The notes: generated by a model not told the origin, from the letters alone. A DNA stretch of 14,643 nucleotides from Chloroflexota bacterium (GCA_021796375.1 JAJYJF010000016.1:1-14643); one strand, 5' to 3'; numbered from the stretch's first letter, positions 1-9,122 are shown. Numbers and translations: made by a program.

Positions 1-84
1 GGGGAGGAGATCTGGGAGGCTTACCGCCAGGCTGACCTGAAACTGCTCCAGGATAAATCAGAACACCACAAAACAATGGGATAA
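1..84 (+). CDS. C-terminal end of an unidentified protein (partial)
   Basis: Reading from base 1, one frame stays open for 27 codons and ends in TAA at 82-84, while the other two plus frames stop within about 40 bases. The visible peptide starts GEEIWEAYRQADLKLLQ and ends KTMG. It is charged, probably helical, and looks like an ordinary protein C-terminus. Too little remains to name a family. It runs in the same direction as pyrG, so its transcript may read into the pyrG leader. Part of its DNA (24-65) has an imperfect second copy near 3537-3577. The call rests only on the open frame and its composition. Confidence 0.5.
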   Translation, partial: GEEIWEAYRQADLKLLQDKSEHHKTMG

Positions 85-130
85 AACATGGTAAACTTAG
101 GGCCGTGATCAATAGAAAGATGTAAAGGAT

Positions 131-187
131 ATGCGCTTATACCGGTGGAAAATCAAGCAGCTACTGCGCACCCTGAACGGACAGTGA
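131..187 (+). CDS. Possible 18-aa leader peptide before the pyrG terminator
   Basis: ATG at 131 opens an 18-codon frame (MRLYRWKIKQLLRTLNGQ) that stops with TGA at 185-187, three bases before the 5' arm of the hairpin at 191. AAAGGA stands just before the ATG, but only 1 nt away, which is closer than ideal. A ribosome halted at this stop would cover the hairpin's 5' arm, so the position suits an attenuator leader peptide. There is no run of one amino acid and no visible pyrimidine-sensing logic. The peptide is rich in Arg, Lys and Leu. It may be a chance ORF. Confidence 0.25.
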   Translation: MRLYRWKIKQLLRTLNGQ

Positions 188-190
188 AAA

Positions 191-226
191 GGGAGAGCCG
201 TTATCCGGCCCTCCCTTCTTCTTTTT
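191..226 (+). terminator. Intrinsic terminator or attenuator directly before pyrG
   Basis: Bases 191-200 (GGGAGAGCCG) pair with 206-215 (CGGCCCTCCC) through nine pairs and one A-C mismatch, with a 5-nt loop. A T-rich tail follows and ends in TTTTT at 222-226. The pyrG SD begins at 231 and its ATG is at 247, so no promoter fits between this terminator and pyrG. Any pyrG transcript must pass through it. The 3' arm can also pair with the pyrG SD (210-215 with 232-237). Confidence 0.8.
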
Positions 227-228
227 AA

Positions 229-1908
<1,680 letters not shown>

Positions 1909-1924
1909 TGGGCCGCATTGTGGT

Positions 1925-1930
1925 TATAAT
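1925..1930 (+). promoter_or_regulatory. Candidate -10 box for eno
   Basis: A perfect TATAAT lies in the AT-richer gap between pyrG and eno, 76 bases before the eno ATG. It predicts an mRNA start near 1937 and a leader of about 70 nt. I see no good -35 hexamer at 16-18 bp spacing, so this is a candidate based on the -10 alone. No terminator separates pyrG from eno, so some read-through from pyrG is also likely. Confidence 0.5.
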
Positions 1931-2003
1931 TGGAAAAATTCTAGCCTTCGTTTCTACGCATAAGAGCCCCTCATCCGATGGGGTATCATAAAGATTGAGG
2001 TGA

Positions 2004-3308
<1,305 letters not shown>

Positions 3309-3333
3309 CCCACCCGCAAAATTAATCCGAACT

Positions 3334-3367
3334 ACCGGGCTCTCTCCGCAGAGCCCGGTTCTTTTTT
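3334..3367 (+). terminator. Intrinsic terminator of eno
   Basis: ACCGGGCTCT at 3334-3343 pairs perfectly with AGAGCCCGGT at 3350-3359 around a 6-nt loop. TC and six Ts follow at 3362-3367. Flanking GAAC and GTTC could lengthen the stem with a one-base bulge. This is a textbook rho-independent terminator. Confidence 0.92.
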
Positions 3368-3681
3368 ATGGAGTTTGTCCGTAACGTTTTTCGAAGCGGA
3401 AGGCGAATTTCGACGGATAAGCACAATTCCCCCAAATAATATCAAATTTATTCAGTAGGGTTTTCCCTACCTTAAGCTTAGGATGATTCCCAATTGAACG
3501 GTTTTTAGGGAGCATGTACCCTGTAGCCGAAGATATCCGCCAGACTGACCTGCTCCATCGAAGAGCAGATCAGAACAGACAGATTCACTTTCCAGAAGCA
3601 GCATTCACGGAGTCCCTCCGCTAATAGATTGGCCAGTACCTTTTTTAATGAGAATTTACCAGTAAACGAAAAGGAGAAAAT
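3368..3681 (+). other. Gene-poor region before the stress cluster
   Basis: This 314-bp stretch is more AT-rich than its surroundings and holds no convincing protein gene. It contains a small hairpin (GTAGGG-TTTT-CCCTAC, 3455-3470), a five-pair hairpin at 3608-3620 (CGGAG-TCC-CTCCG), a weak -35-like TTGAAC at 3494-3499, and a 36-codon ORF at 3514-3624. Part of it resembles bases 24-65. The promoter of the gene at 3682 should lie here, but I cannot place it with confidence. Confidence 0.4.
3514..3624 (+). CDS. Possible 36-aa ORF or gene remnant
   Basis: ATG 3514 to TAA 3622-3624 encodes a peptide beginning MYPVAEDIRQTDLLHRR. AGGGAG at 3507-3512 could be an SD but sits only 1 nt from the ATG. 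The stretch 3537-3577 matches 24-65 of the truncated gene at the window start, in the same codon phase (CGC-CAG-RCT-GAC-CTG). It may therefore be the remnant of a duplicated gene end rather than a working gene. I do not recognise any family. Confidence 0.25.
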   Translation: MYPVAEDIRQTDLLHRRADQNRQIHFPEAAFTESLR

Positions 3682-4797
3682 ATGCACAAAACTGTGGTTG
3701 CACTCTACGATAACCTGGATGATGCCCAGCAGACGGTCCGCGACCTGGTGGACGGCGGGCTGCCCAGAGACCAGATCAGCCTGGTGGCGAACGATCAGAC
3801 CGGGCAGCTCGGGGAGAACGTGACCGGCGCCGGGGAGGCCTCCGGTGCGGCTCAAGGTGCCGGGGTAGGCGCCGGGATCGGTGCAGCCCTGGGCGGTATC
3901 GGCGGATTGCTGGTTGGGCTGGGAGCCCTGGCGGTCCCCGGCATCGGCCCGGTGCTCGCGGCCGGCCCGCTTGCGGCGGCCCTGGGCGGGGTAGCCGGCG
4001 CCGGCGCGGGTGCAATCGCCGGCGGCGCCGCGGGCGGCCTGATCGGCGGGCTGACGGATATGGGCGTCACGGAGCAGCAGGCCGGCTTCTTCGCGGAAGG
4101 CGTCCGCCGCGGTGGAAGCCTGGTGACCGTCCGGACAGAGGATCCCCGGACCGAGGTCGCCAAAGATGTGATGAACCGCCATCACCCCATCGACGTGAAC
4201 GAACGAGCCGTAGAGTGGCGGCAGACCGGCTGGACTGGGTTCAACCCGGGAAGCCAGCCCATGCGGCCAGATACCGGACAGGATATGGACATGGGCCGGA
4301 CTCCTCCTCAAACGGAAGTCCCCCAGCCCGGAACCGCCCTGGATAAAGATGAGACGGGGAACACCGGCATGGGCTCCGCCAGCCTCGCGGACACCGGTCA
4401 GACGACCGGTGTGAACCCCTCACAACCCATCGGAACGATGCCCACAGGAGACTTTACCGGCGAGATGGATTCCGGCGGCGTGGTGACCGGACCTAACTCA
4501 ACCCTGGACGTCGCCCCAGGTGGGGTTCAGGTCCAGAATTTCGATTTTTACAGCATGGATTTCCGCAATCACTACGAGAACACTTTCGGCAGCCGCGGAT
4601 ATTCCTTCGACCAGTACGTTCCAGCCTACCGCTACGGGTACGACCTCGCGAATAACGAGCAGTACCGCATCATGGACTGGAACGCCCTCGAGCCAGACGC
4701 CCGGCGTTTCTGGGAGGAGCGGCATCCAGGAACTTGGGATGAGTTCCGAGATGCGATCTACCATGCCTGGAGCAGCGTTCATGACTCGATGATGTAA
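3682..4797 (+). CDS. Three-part YflT-like general stress protein with Gly/Ala-rich core
   Basis: Function unknown; assigned by resemblance to the general-stress YflT/GSP17M-like group. Residues 1-40 (VVALYDNLDDAQQTV, then LPRDQISLVAN) form the usual small N-terminal unit. Residues about 48-125 are almost entirely Gly, Ala and hydrophobic, with GxxxG-like spacing, and could enter a membrane or drive assembly. Residues 126-170 (GVTEQQAGFFAEGV, then LVTVRTED) complete the YflT-like fold. Residues 180-285 are a low-complexity Pro/Thr/Gly/Met linker. The C-terminal 85 residues are aromatic-rich and separate, with YRYGYDLA, then DWNALEPDARRFWEERHPG and FRDAIYHAW, a module I associate with bacterial stress proteins. 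AAGGAG precedes ATG 3682 by 5 bases. A shortened paralog lies at 5185, which suggests a local stress-response cluster. Confidence 0.8.
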   Translation: MHKTVVALYDNLDDAQQTVRDLVDGGLPRDQISLVANDQTGQLGENVTGAGEASGAAQGAGVGAGIGAALGGIGGLLVGLGALAVPGIGPVLAAGPLAAALGGVAGAGAGAIAGGAAGGLIGGLTDMGVTEQQAGFFAEGVRRGGSLVTVRTEDPRTEVAKDVMNRHHPIDVNERAVEWRQTGWTGFNPGSQPMRPDTGQDMDMGRTPPQTEVPQPGTALDKDETGNTGMGSASLADTGQTTGVNPSQPIGTMPTGDFTGEMDSGGVVTGPNSTLDVAPGGVQVQNFDFYSMDFRNHYENTFGSRGYSFDQYVPAYRYGYDLANNEQYRIMDWNALEPDARRFWEERHPGTWDEFRDAIYHAWSSVHDSMM

Positions 4798-4809
4798 AAA
4801 TATCAAGAC

Positions 4810-4873
4810 CCTCGGGCTGGGGTGTGAATAACCCTGCCCGAGGCTTCCGTTCGGCCGGTTCCAGAGAACCGGC
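4810..4873 (+). repeat. Two adjacent hairpins after the stress gene
   Basis: CCTCGGGC at 4810-4817 pairs with GCCCGAGG at 4836-4843, with three more G-C pairs inside. Then GCCGGTTC at 4854-4861 pairs perfectly with GAACCGGC at 4866-4873 around a CAGA tetraloop. Neither is followed by a T-run on the plus strand, so they are not standard terminators. They may be processing or stability elements between the stress gene and the 70-aa gene, or weak terminators. Confidence 0.55.
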
Positions 4874-4931
4874 TGATAAAAAGGCGAGATTTCAACCGGT
4901 ATCCGATACGAAGGGGGTCAGGGAGGAGAAA

Positions 4932-5144
4932 ATGGCAAAACCATTCTGCAAGATGACGCTGAAGGAGTTGCTCGATTACCTTGCCGCGCAGGAGAAGCAG
5001 CCGGCTGAGCCGGTCCTCCCCGAACCGGCAGATCTTTCCAAAATCGAAATCGTTCCCATCCCCAGGCAGCAAGTAAAGATCGACGAAGCAGCTTTCGCCG
5101 CGCTCAGCCGGGCAGAATGGGGATCTCCCCGCTCCCTCAATTAG
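4932..5144 (+). CDS. Small hypothetical protein, 70 aa
   Basis: I do not recognise this protein. The start is ATG 4932, behind GGGAGGAG with good spacing. A longer frame from 4824 adds 36 residues that run through the hairpins and has no SD, so I reject it. The product begins MAKPFCKMTLKELLDYLAAQ, a likely amphipathic helix with one Cys. A Pro/Glu-rich hinge (AEPVLPEPAD) and a short C-terminal part with KIEIVPIPRQQ and FAALSRAEWG follow. No signal peptide or membrane segment is visible. It sits between two YflT-like genes on the same strand, so a role in the same stress cluster is possible but not shown. Confidence 0.7.
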   Translation: MAKPFCKMTLKELLDYLAAQEKQPAEPVLPEPADLSKIEIVPIPRQQVKIDEAAFAALSRAEWGSPRSLN

Positions 5145-5184
5145 CATCCTTTTAGAGCTGCTATCGGGTAAAAACGCTGTTGCC

Positions 5185-5595
5185 TTGTTTGAAGATCGAC
5201 AGGCCGCGAACGATGCGATCCGATCGCTCCTCGTCGGAGGCATCCCCGAAGACCGCATCCGCCCAGTCGCACTGCCGGCGGCGTCTGGCGAGCAGAGCCT
5301 GCCGGCCGTCCTGAAAGCCGATTCCGGGAAGAACGGCGATCAGGAGGTTAGAAAAGGCGGGGTGATCGGCGCAGCTGTCGGAGGCATCGGCGGCCTGCTG
5401 GGAGCGCCGAAAGAAATCGGGCTGACCACCGAAATCGCAAATTCTTATCTCGAAGGCCTGCGTCAGAGGGAAACCCTGATCGCGGTTCAAGCAGACGGTC
5501 CCGATATCGGCCGGGTCCGCGAGCTCCTGGAACAGCCTACCGACAGCTCGCGGGATGAAAATCCCGCAGGCACGGCCGTTTTTCCGGGAAATTAA
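5185..5595 (+). CDS. Shortened YflT-like stress protein, start unclear
   Basis: Paralog of the first part of the protein at 3682. Family similarity begins at KNAVALFEDRQAANDAI, whose first codon (AAA) is at 5170, before the only usual start available (TTG 5185). The in-frame codons back to the stop at 5074 hold no ATG, GTG or TTG, and there is no SD. The coordinates given are therefore a minimum. Next come GIPEDRI, a short GGVIGAAVGGIGGLLG segment, and then at once the second half (EIGLTTEIANSYLEGL, TLIAVQ). About 50 residues of the Gly/Ala core and the whole C-terminal domain of its neighbour are missing. Either it uses an unusual start such as CTG 5158, is reached by coupling or frameshifting from the gene ending at 5144, or has lost its start and is decaying. 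Its ORF is otherwise intact. Confidence 0.6.
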   Translation: MFEDRQAANDAIRSLLVGGIPEDRIRPVALPAASGEQSLPAVLKADSGKNGDQEVRKGGVIGAAVGGIGGLLGAPKEIGLTTEIANSYLEGLRQRETLIAVQADGPDIGRVRELLEQPTDSSRDENPAGTAVFPGN

Positions 5596-5638
5596 TCAAT
5601 TTCAGCCGATAATTATTTAACCTGTTTCAGGGGGATCG

Positions 5639-6094
5639 ATGGCAGATACTGTGACGCAGCATATCATCGTCGGGGCCGGCGTTTCTCAAGTCTATCAGGC
5701 CTGGGCGAATTTCGAAAACTTTCCGAGTTTCATGCACTACATCAAGCAGGTGACCCGGCGGGACGACCGCTTGAGTCACTGGGTCATGGAAGGCCCGCTG
5801 GGGAAAAAGGTTGAGTGGGATGCTGAAACTACCCGCCTGGAGCCCAACCAGCGAATCGCGTGGAGCAGCAAGCAGAACAGCCCGCTGAAAACGAGCGGGC
5901 AGGTGACCTTCATACCCCTCGGCCAGAACGAGACGGATATCACGGTCTCGATGCACTACGAACCGCCGGCGGGATGGGCGGGAGACGTCGTGGCAGATTT
6001 GCTCGGGGATCCGGAAGGCAAGCTGGCCGCCGATTTAAGGAATTTTAAAGGGTTTATCGAAGCCGTGCCGGAAAGGACAAACCGGCCGAAATAG
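5639..6094 (+). CDS. SRPBCC-family (polyketide cyclase/dehydrase-like) protein
   Basis: A 151-aa soluble protein of the START/SRPBCC ligand-binding fold, similar to the cyclase/dehydrase proteins often found in stress loci; the ligand is unknown. The N-terminal strand (TVTQHIIVGAGVSQVYQAW), the helix-loop FENFPSFMHYIKQV, the central strands with GKKVEWDAETTRLEPNQRIAW, and a final long helix (KLAADLRNFKGFIEAV) follow the expected order. AGGGGGAT precedes ATG 5639. The gap from the upstream YflT-like gene is 43 bp with no terminator, so they may be co-transcribed. Its stop codon lies in the loop of a hairpin shared with the convergent UDG gene. Confidence 0.85.
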   Translation: MADTVTQHIIVGAGVSQVYQAWANFENFPSFMHYIKQVTRRDDRLSHWVMEGPLGKKVEWDAETTRLEPNQRIAWSSKQNSPLKTSGQVTFIPLGQNETDITVSMHYEPPAGWAGDVVADLLGDPEGKLAADLRNFKGFIEAVPERTNRPK

Positions 6095-6101
6095 GCCGGT
6101 T
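6080..6101. terminator. Hairpin shared by the convergent gene ends
   Basis: AACCGGCC at 6080-6087 pairs perfectly with GGCCGGTT at 6094-6101 around a 6-nt loop. The stop of the SRPBCC gene (6092-6094) and the stop of the minus-strand UDG gene (6100-6102) both overlap it. On the minus strand the following bases are T-rich (TTGTCCTTTC); on the plus strand they are not. It is therefore more likely a terminator for the ruvB-queA-UDG operon than for the plus strand. Confidence 0.5.
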
Positions 6102-6807
6102 AGGTATCGGACCGGCTCCCGTCCAGCAGCATCCGGGCGGTGGACCAGACCGCGTCGAACATCTCCTCCGTCAGGCGGCCAGTCTGAGTATTCTGGCGGC
6201 TGGGGTGGTAGGAGGTAATCCACCAGGGCATCCCAGCGCCGAAGCGGTGGACGGCCCCGTGCGCGAACTCTATTTTTGGCAGCGCGAACCCCTGGCGGCG
6301 ATACGCCGCGGCCAGCCCATCCATGGCAATCCGCCCGAGGAGCACGACCCCTTCGATCCTGGGAAGATAGCCCATCTCTTCGATCAGGAACGGCTGGCAT
6401 CTGGCCAGCTCTTCCGGGCTGGGCTTGTTATCGGGCGGCACGCACCGGCAAACAGCCGTGATGAAAACGTCCTTCAGGGCCAGCCCGTCATCCTTATATA
6501 CCGCGGTGGGCCGGTTAGCGAAACCCGCCCGGTAAAGCGCCCGGTATAGGAAAACCCCGGAATCATCCCCGGTAAATACGCGTCCCGTCCGGTTCGACCC
6601 GTGAGCGCCCGGGGCCAGCCCGACCACCAGGATCCGCGCCTGCGGGTCGCCAAACCCGGGGACCGGCTTCCCCCAGTACTCGCAGCTTTGAAAGGCCCGC
6701 CGCTTCTTCTGCGCGACCGCTTCCCTCCAGGCCACCAGGCGCGGGCACGCCCGGCATGCGGTGATGCGCGCCTCCAGATCAGCCAGGCGGTCTTCCGGCG
6801 AGCTCAT
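6100..6807 (-). CDS. Family 5 (UDGb-type) uracil-DNA glycosylase with Fe-S cluster
   Basis: Base-excision repair enzyme that removes uracil, and in this family other deaminated bases, from DNA. Its 235 aa carry the motif GLAPGAHGSNRTGRVFTGD at 63-81. The first motif has Ala where families 1 and 4 place an acidic or polar catalytic residue, which marks the UDGb type. The second motif is SYHPSRQNTQTG at 199-210. Cys18 and Cys21 (CRAC), with Cys120 or Cys122 and Cys137, are suitable 4Fe-4S ligands. ATG 6807 overlaps the queA stop as ATGA, so translation is probably coupled. A longer frame reaching 7176 is only the antisense-free shadow of queA. It is the last gene of the ruvB-queA-UDG operon. 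Confidence 0.92.
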   Translation of the reverse strand: MSSPEDRLADLEARITACRACPRLVAWREAVAQKKRRAFQSCEYWGKPVPGFGDPQARILVVGLAPGAHGSNRTGRVFTGDDSGVFLYRALYRAGFANRPTAVYKDDGLALKDVFITAVCRCVPPDNKPSPEELARCQPFLIEEMGYLPRIEGVVLLGRIAMDGLAAAYRRQGFALPKIEFAHGAVHRFGAGMPWWITSYHPSRQNTQTGRLTEEMFDAVWSTARMLLDGSRSDT

Positions 6808-7844
6808 CGATCGTCCGTCCGATCCAGCAGGAGCATCGCATCCCCAAAAGAGAAAAAGCGGTACTCGAGGTCTACCGCGGCCTGGTAGGCGTTCAGGATG
6901 GTTTCCCGCCCGGCGAACGCGCTGACCAGCATGAGCAGCGTCGACCGCGGGAGATGAAAATTGGTGATCATGCCGTCGACGATCCGGAACTTGAAACCGG
7001 GCAGGATGAAAAGATTCGTCGGGCCGGTGAATGGGGCGGCAGCCTTCCCCGGCTGGGCAGCGCGCGCCGCGGTCTCGAGGGTGCGAACGCTGGTCGTGCC
7101 CACCGCGATGACCCGCCCGCCGCGCTCCCGGGCAGCGTTGATCTCGCCCGCCGCCTCCGGGGTCAGCTCGCACCACTCGGTGTGGATCTTGTGCTCGGCC
7201 GGATCCTCCTCGTTGACCGGGGCAAACGTATCCAGGCCCACGTGCAGGGTGAGGGTAGCAAACCGGATCCCAGCGGCTTGCAGGCGGTCCATGAGCTGCG
7301 GGGTAAAATGCAGCCCGGCGGTGGGCGCTGCTGCCGACCCGGAGACCCGGGCATACACCGTCTGGTAGCGCTCGCGGTCGCGCAGCGGCTCGTGGATGTA
7401 CGGCGGCAGCGGCATGTTTCCGATCCGCTCCAGCGCCGGCTCAACCGGCTGGCTGAACCGGATGGTCCTGCGCGAGCCCTCCAGCTCCCCTTCGACGCTG
7501 GCTTCCAACCCGGGTTCAACCTCGAGCTGCTTCCCAGCGCGCAGGCCTTTCCCGCCGACCAGCGCCTCCCAGAGGGTGTCCTCGATCCGGCGCAGGAGCA
7601 AGATCTCTACTTTCCCGCCGCTGGGTATTTTTTTAGCGAATATGCGGGCCGGGATCACGCGGGTCTGGTTCAGAACCAGAAGGTCTCCCGGCCTGAGATA
7701 CCGGCCGATTTCAAAAAAGGTGGAATGTTCGATCCCCCCGGTGCGGCGATCGAGGACCATCAGGCGCGAGGCGTGCCGGGGCTCTACCGGATGCTGGGCG
7801 ATGCGCTCCACCGGCAGATGGTAATCAAAATCCGAGGTTTTCAT
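6804..7844 (-). CDS. queA: tRNA preQ1(34) S-adenosylmethionine ribosyltransferase-isomerase
   Basis: Transfers and rearranges the ribose of S-adenosylmethionine onto preQ1 at the wobble base of tRNA, giving epoxyqueuosine. The 346-aa length and motifs fit QueA: an N-terminal FDYHLPVERIAQHP, NQTRVIPAR at 59-67, GSAAAPTAGLHFT at 169-181, HVGLDTF at 201-207, GTTSVRTLE at 249-257, the block ITNFHLPRSTLLMLVSAF, and YRFFSFGDAM at 328-337. The start is ATG 7844, 48 bases after the ruvB stop and in the same frame. No SD is visible before it (the bases read AAATCTCCCCGCA), so it may depend on re-initiation after ruvB. Its stop overlaps the UDG start. No tgt gene follows in the window. Confidence 0.96.
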   Translation of the reverse strand: MKTSDFDYHLPVERIAQHPVEPRHASRLMVLDRRTGGIEHSTFFEIGRYLRPGDLLVLNQTRVIPARIFAKKIPSGGKVEILLLRRIEDTLWEALVGGKGLRAGKQLEVEPGLEASVEGELEGSRRTIRFSQPVEPALERIGNMPLPPYIHEPLRDRERYQTVYARVSGSAAAPTAGLHFTPQLMDRLQAAGIRFATLTLHVGLDTFAPVNEEDPAEHKIHTEWCELTPEAAGEINAARERGGRVIAVGTTSVRTLETAARAAQPGKAAAPFTGPTNLFILPGFKFRIVDGMITNFHLPRSTLLMLVSAFAGRETILNAYQAAVDLEYRFFSFGDAMLLLDRTDDR

Positions 7845-7892
7845 TGCGGGGAGATTTCCGAGGTCTTCGAACAGGCCGGCGCGGGCGCCCGC

Positions 7893-8921
7893 CTACAGGA
7901 GCTTCGGCTGCTGTTCGCGGTTGGCATATTGGAAGCCGAGATGTTCATAGGCATGCTGGGTGGCCACCCGGCCCTGGGGCGTGCGATCCAGGAACCCGAG
8001 CTGGAGAAGATAGGGCTCGACCACGTCCATGATCGTATCGGGCTCTTCGCTGATCGAGGCAGCGATCGTGTTGAGGCCTACCGGCCCGCCGGAATATTTT
8101 TCGATGACCGTCAGCAGCACGCGCCGGTCGACTTCATCCAGCCCTAAAGGGTCGACGTTCAACAGGTTCAGCGCCTCGGTCGCCACGTCCCGGGTGATGC
8201 GTCCTTCCGCGCGAACCTGGGCGAAATCGCGCACCCTGCGCAGCAGCCTGAGGCCTACGCGGGGGGTTCCGCGCGCCCGCCGCGCGATCTCATCGATGCC
8301 GGGGGGCTCGGTTTCGACGTTCAGCATGCCCGCGGCGCGCCGCACGATCTCGACCATGGCCTTCTGGTCGTAGAAATCCAGCCGGTAAACGGCGCCGAAC
8401 CGGGCCCGCAGCGGTGCGGTGACCAGGGCCAGGCGCGTCGTCGCCCCGATCACGGTAAAGCGCGGCAGTTTCAGGCGGATCGAGCGCGCCGACGGCCCTT
8501 TGCCGATCACGATATCCAGCGAAAAATCTTCCATGGCTGGATAGAGGACCTCTTCGACCGCCCTGCCCAGGCGGTGGATCTCGTCGATGAACAGCACATC
8601 CCCGGCGCGGAGGTTGGTCAGGATGGCCGCCAGATCTCCGGCGCGCTCGATCGCCGGACCGGCGGTGATCTTGATATTCACCCCCATCTCGTTCGCCAGC
8701 ACGTGCGCCAGGGTCGTCTTCCCCAACCCGGGCGGCCCGTAAAAGAGGACATGATCTAGCGGTTCCTGGCGGTGGCGGGCAGCATCGATGAGGATGGAAA
8801 GGTTCTCTTTCACCTGGTCCTGCCCGATCAGCTCAGCCAGATGCCGCGGCCGCAGCGCCTGATCGACGCGGTCGTCCGGTCGCGGCTCGGGGTTCACCAG
8901 GCGGTTTGGCTGGTCGCTCAT
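7893..8921 (-). CDS. ruvB: Holliday junction branch migration ATPase RuvB
   Basis: AAA+ motor that, with RuvA, drives branch migration of Holliday junctions during recombinational repair. The 342 aa show Walker A GPPGLGKT at 62-69, Walker B FIDEIH at 111-116, sensor 1 ATTR at 160-163, the arginine finger Arg174 in RARFG, sensor 2 GTPR at 218-221, and the C-terminal winged helix ending in [14 protein letters not shown]. Where most RuvB have IANRLLRR after GTPR, this one has VGLRLLRR, probably a lineage variant. TATAAT ends only 7 nt before the ATG, which points to leaderless mRNA. No SD is present. ruvA and ruvC are not in the window. First gene of the ruvB-queA-UDG operon. Confidence 0.97.
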   Translation of the reverse strand: MSDQPNRLVNPEPRPDDRVDQALRPRHLAELIGQDQVKENLSILIDAARHRQEPLDHVLFYGPPGLGKTTLAHVLANEMGVNIKITAGPAIERAGDLAAILTNLRAGDVLFIDEIHRLGRAVEEVLYPAMEDFSLDIVIGKGPSARSIRLKLPRFTVIGATTRLALVTAPLRARFGAVYRLDFYDQKAMVEIVRRAAGMLNVETEPPGIDEIARRARGTPRVGLRLLRRVRDFAQVRAEGRITRDVATEALNLLNVDPLGLDEVDRRVLLTVIEKYSGGPVGLNTIAASISEEPDTIMDVVEPYLLQLGFLDRTPQGRVATQHAYEHLGFQYANREQQPKLL

Positions 8922-8928
8922 CAGTGTG

Positions 8929-8934
8929 ATTATA
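8929..8934 (-). promoter_or_regulatory. -10 box of ruvB, leaderless spacing
   Basis: On the minus strand TATAAT is followed by 7 nt (CACACTG) and then the ruvB ATG. A start 6-8 nt after the -10 would place the first base of the mRNA at or one base before the A of ATG. No clear -35 is visible. The same spacing occurs on the other strand at 8968. Confidence 0.65.
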
Positions 8935-8967
8935 CCCTCAATCCCAGGCTGCCTCCGGGAAACACGT

Positions 8968-8973
8968 TATAAT
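8968..8973 (+). promoter_or_regulatory. Divergent -10 box for the upp transcript
   Basis: TATAAT on the plus strand is followed by 7 nt (AGCAGGC) and ATG at 8981, which opens a 35-codon ORF. It lies 33 bp from the ruvB -10 on the opposite strand. It is the only good -10 before upp and would give a leader of about 229 nt. No -35 is evident. Confidence 0.6.
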
Positions 8974-8980
8974 AGCAGGC

Positions 8981-9088
8981 ATGCAGGCAGCCGTTATCAG
9001 AACATTCGTTCGGCATTATACCCCATTTCCATCCCCTTCTTCCACCCTCACCAGGCTTGAACCCGGTCCTCTTCAAATCGACACCTGA
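8981..9088 (+). CDS. Possible 35-aa leaderless upstream ORF of upp
   Basis: ATG 8981 to TGA 9086-9088 encodes a peptide that starts MQAAVIRTFVRHYTPF and ends LQIDT. It has no SD, but it begins exactly where a transcript from the TATAAT at 8968 should start, as expected of leaderless translation. It ends 7 bases before a perfect hairpin. The middle is Pro/Ser-rich. No family is recognised. It could be a regulatory leader peptide or a chance frame in the upp leader. Confidence 0.35.
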   Translation: MQAAVIRTFVRHYTPFPSPSSTLTRLEPGPLQIDT

Positions 9089-9095
9089 ATTCCTA

Positions 9096-9122
9096 ACAGG
9101 GCGGGCGCATTGCCCGCCCTGT
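9096..9122 (+). promoter_or_regulatory. Perfect hairpin in the upp leader
   Basis: ACAGGGCGGGC at 9096-9106 pairs with all 11 bases of GCCCGCCCTGT at 9112-9122 around a 5-nt loop. There is no T-run after it, so it is not a standard intrinsic terminator. A weaker stem, CTGCCC (9129-9134) with GGGCAG (9150-9155), follows. Possible roles are attenuation, mRNA stability or a protein-binding site upstream of upp. I found no match to the PyrR-binding consensus. Confidence 0.6.

Noticed and set aside
3505..4311. A 268-codon minus-strand open frame
   Set aside because: It is opposite the stress gene and its upstream region, has low-complexity composition from the Gly/Ala core, and no start signals.
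6100..7176. A longer 358-codon version of the UDG gene
   Set aside because: The extra N-terminal residues overlap queA in another frame. ATG 6807 with the ATGA overlap gives the normal family N-terminus.
6954..8147. A 397-codon plus-strand open frame
   Set aside because: It lies antisense to queA and the end of ruvB, both certain. The translation has no recognisable domain and looks like a GC-rich shadow frame.
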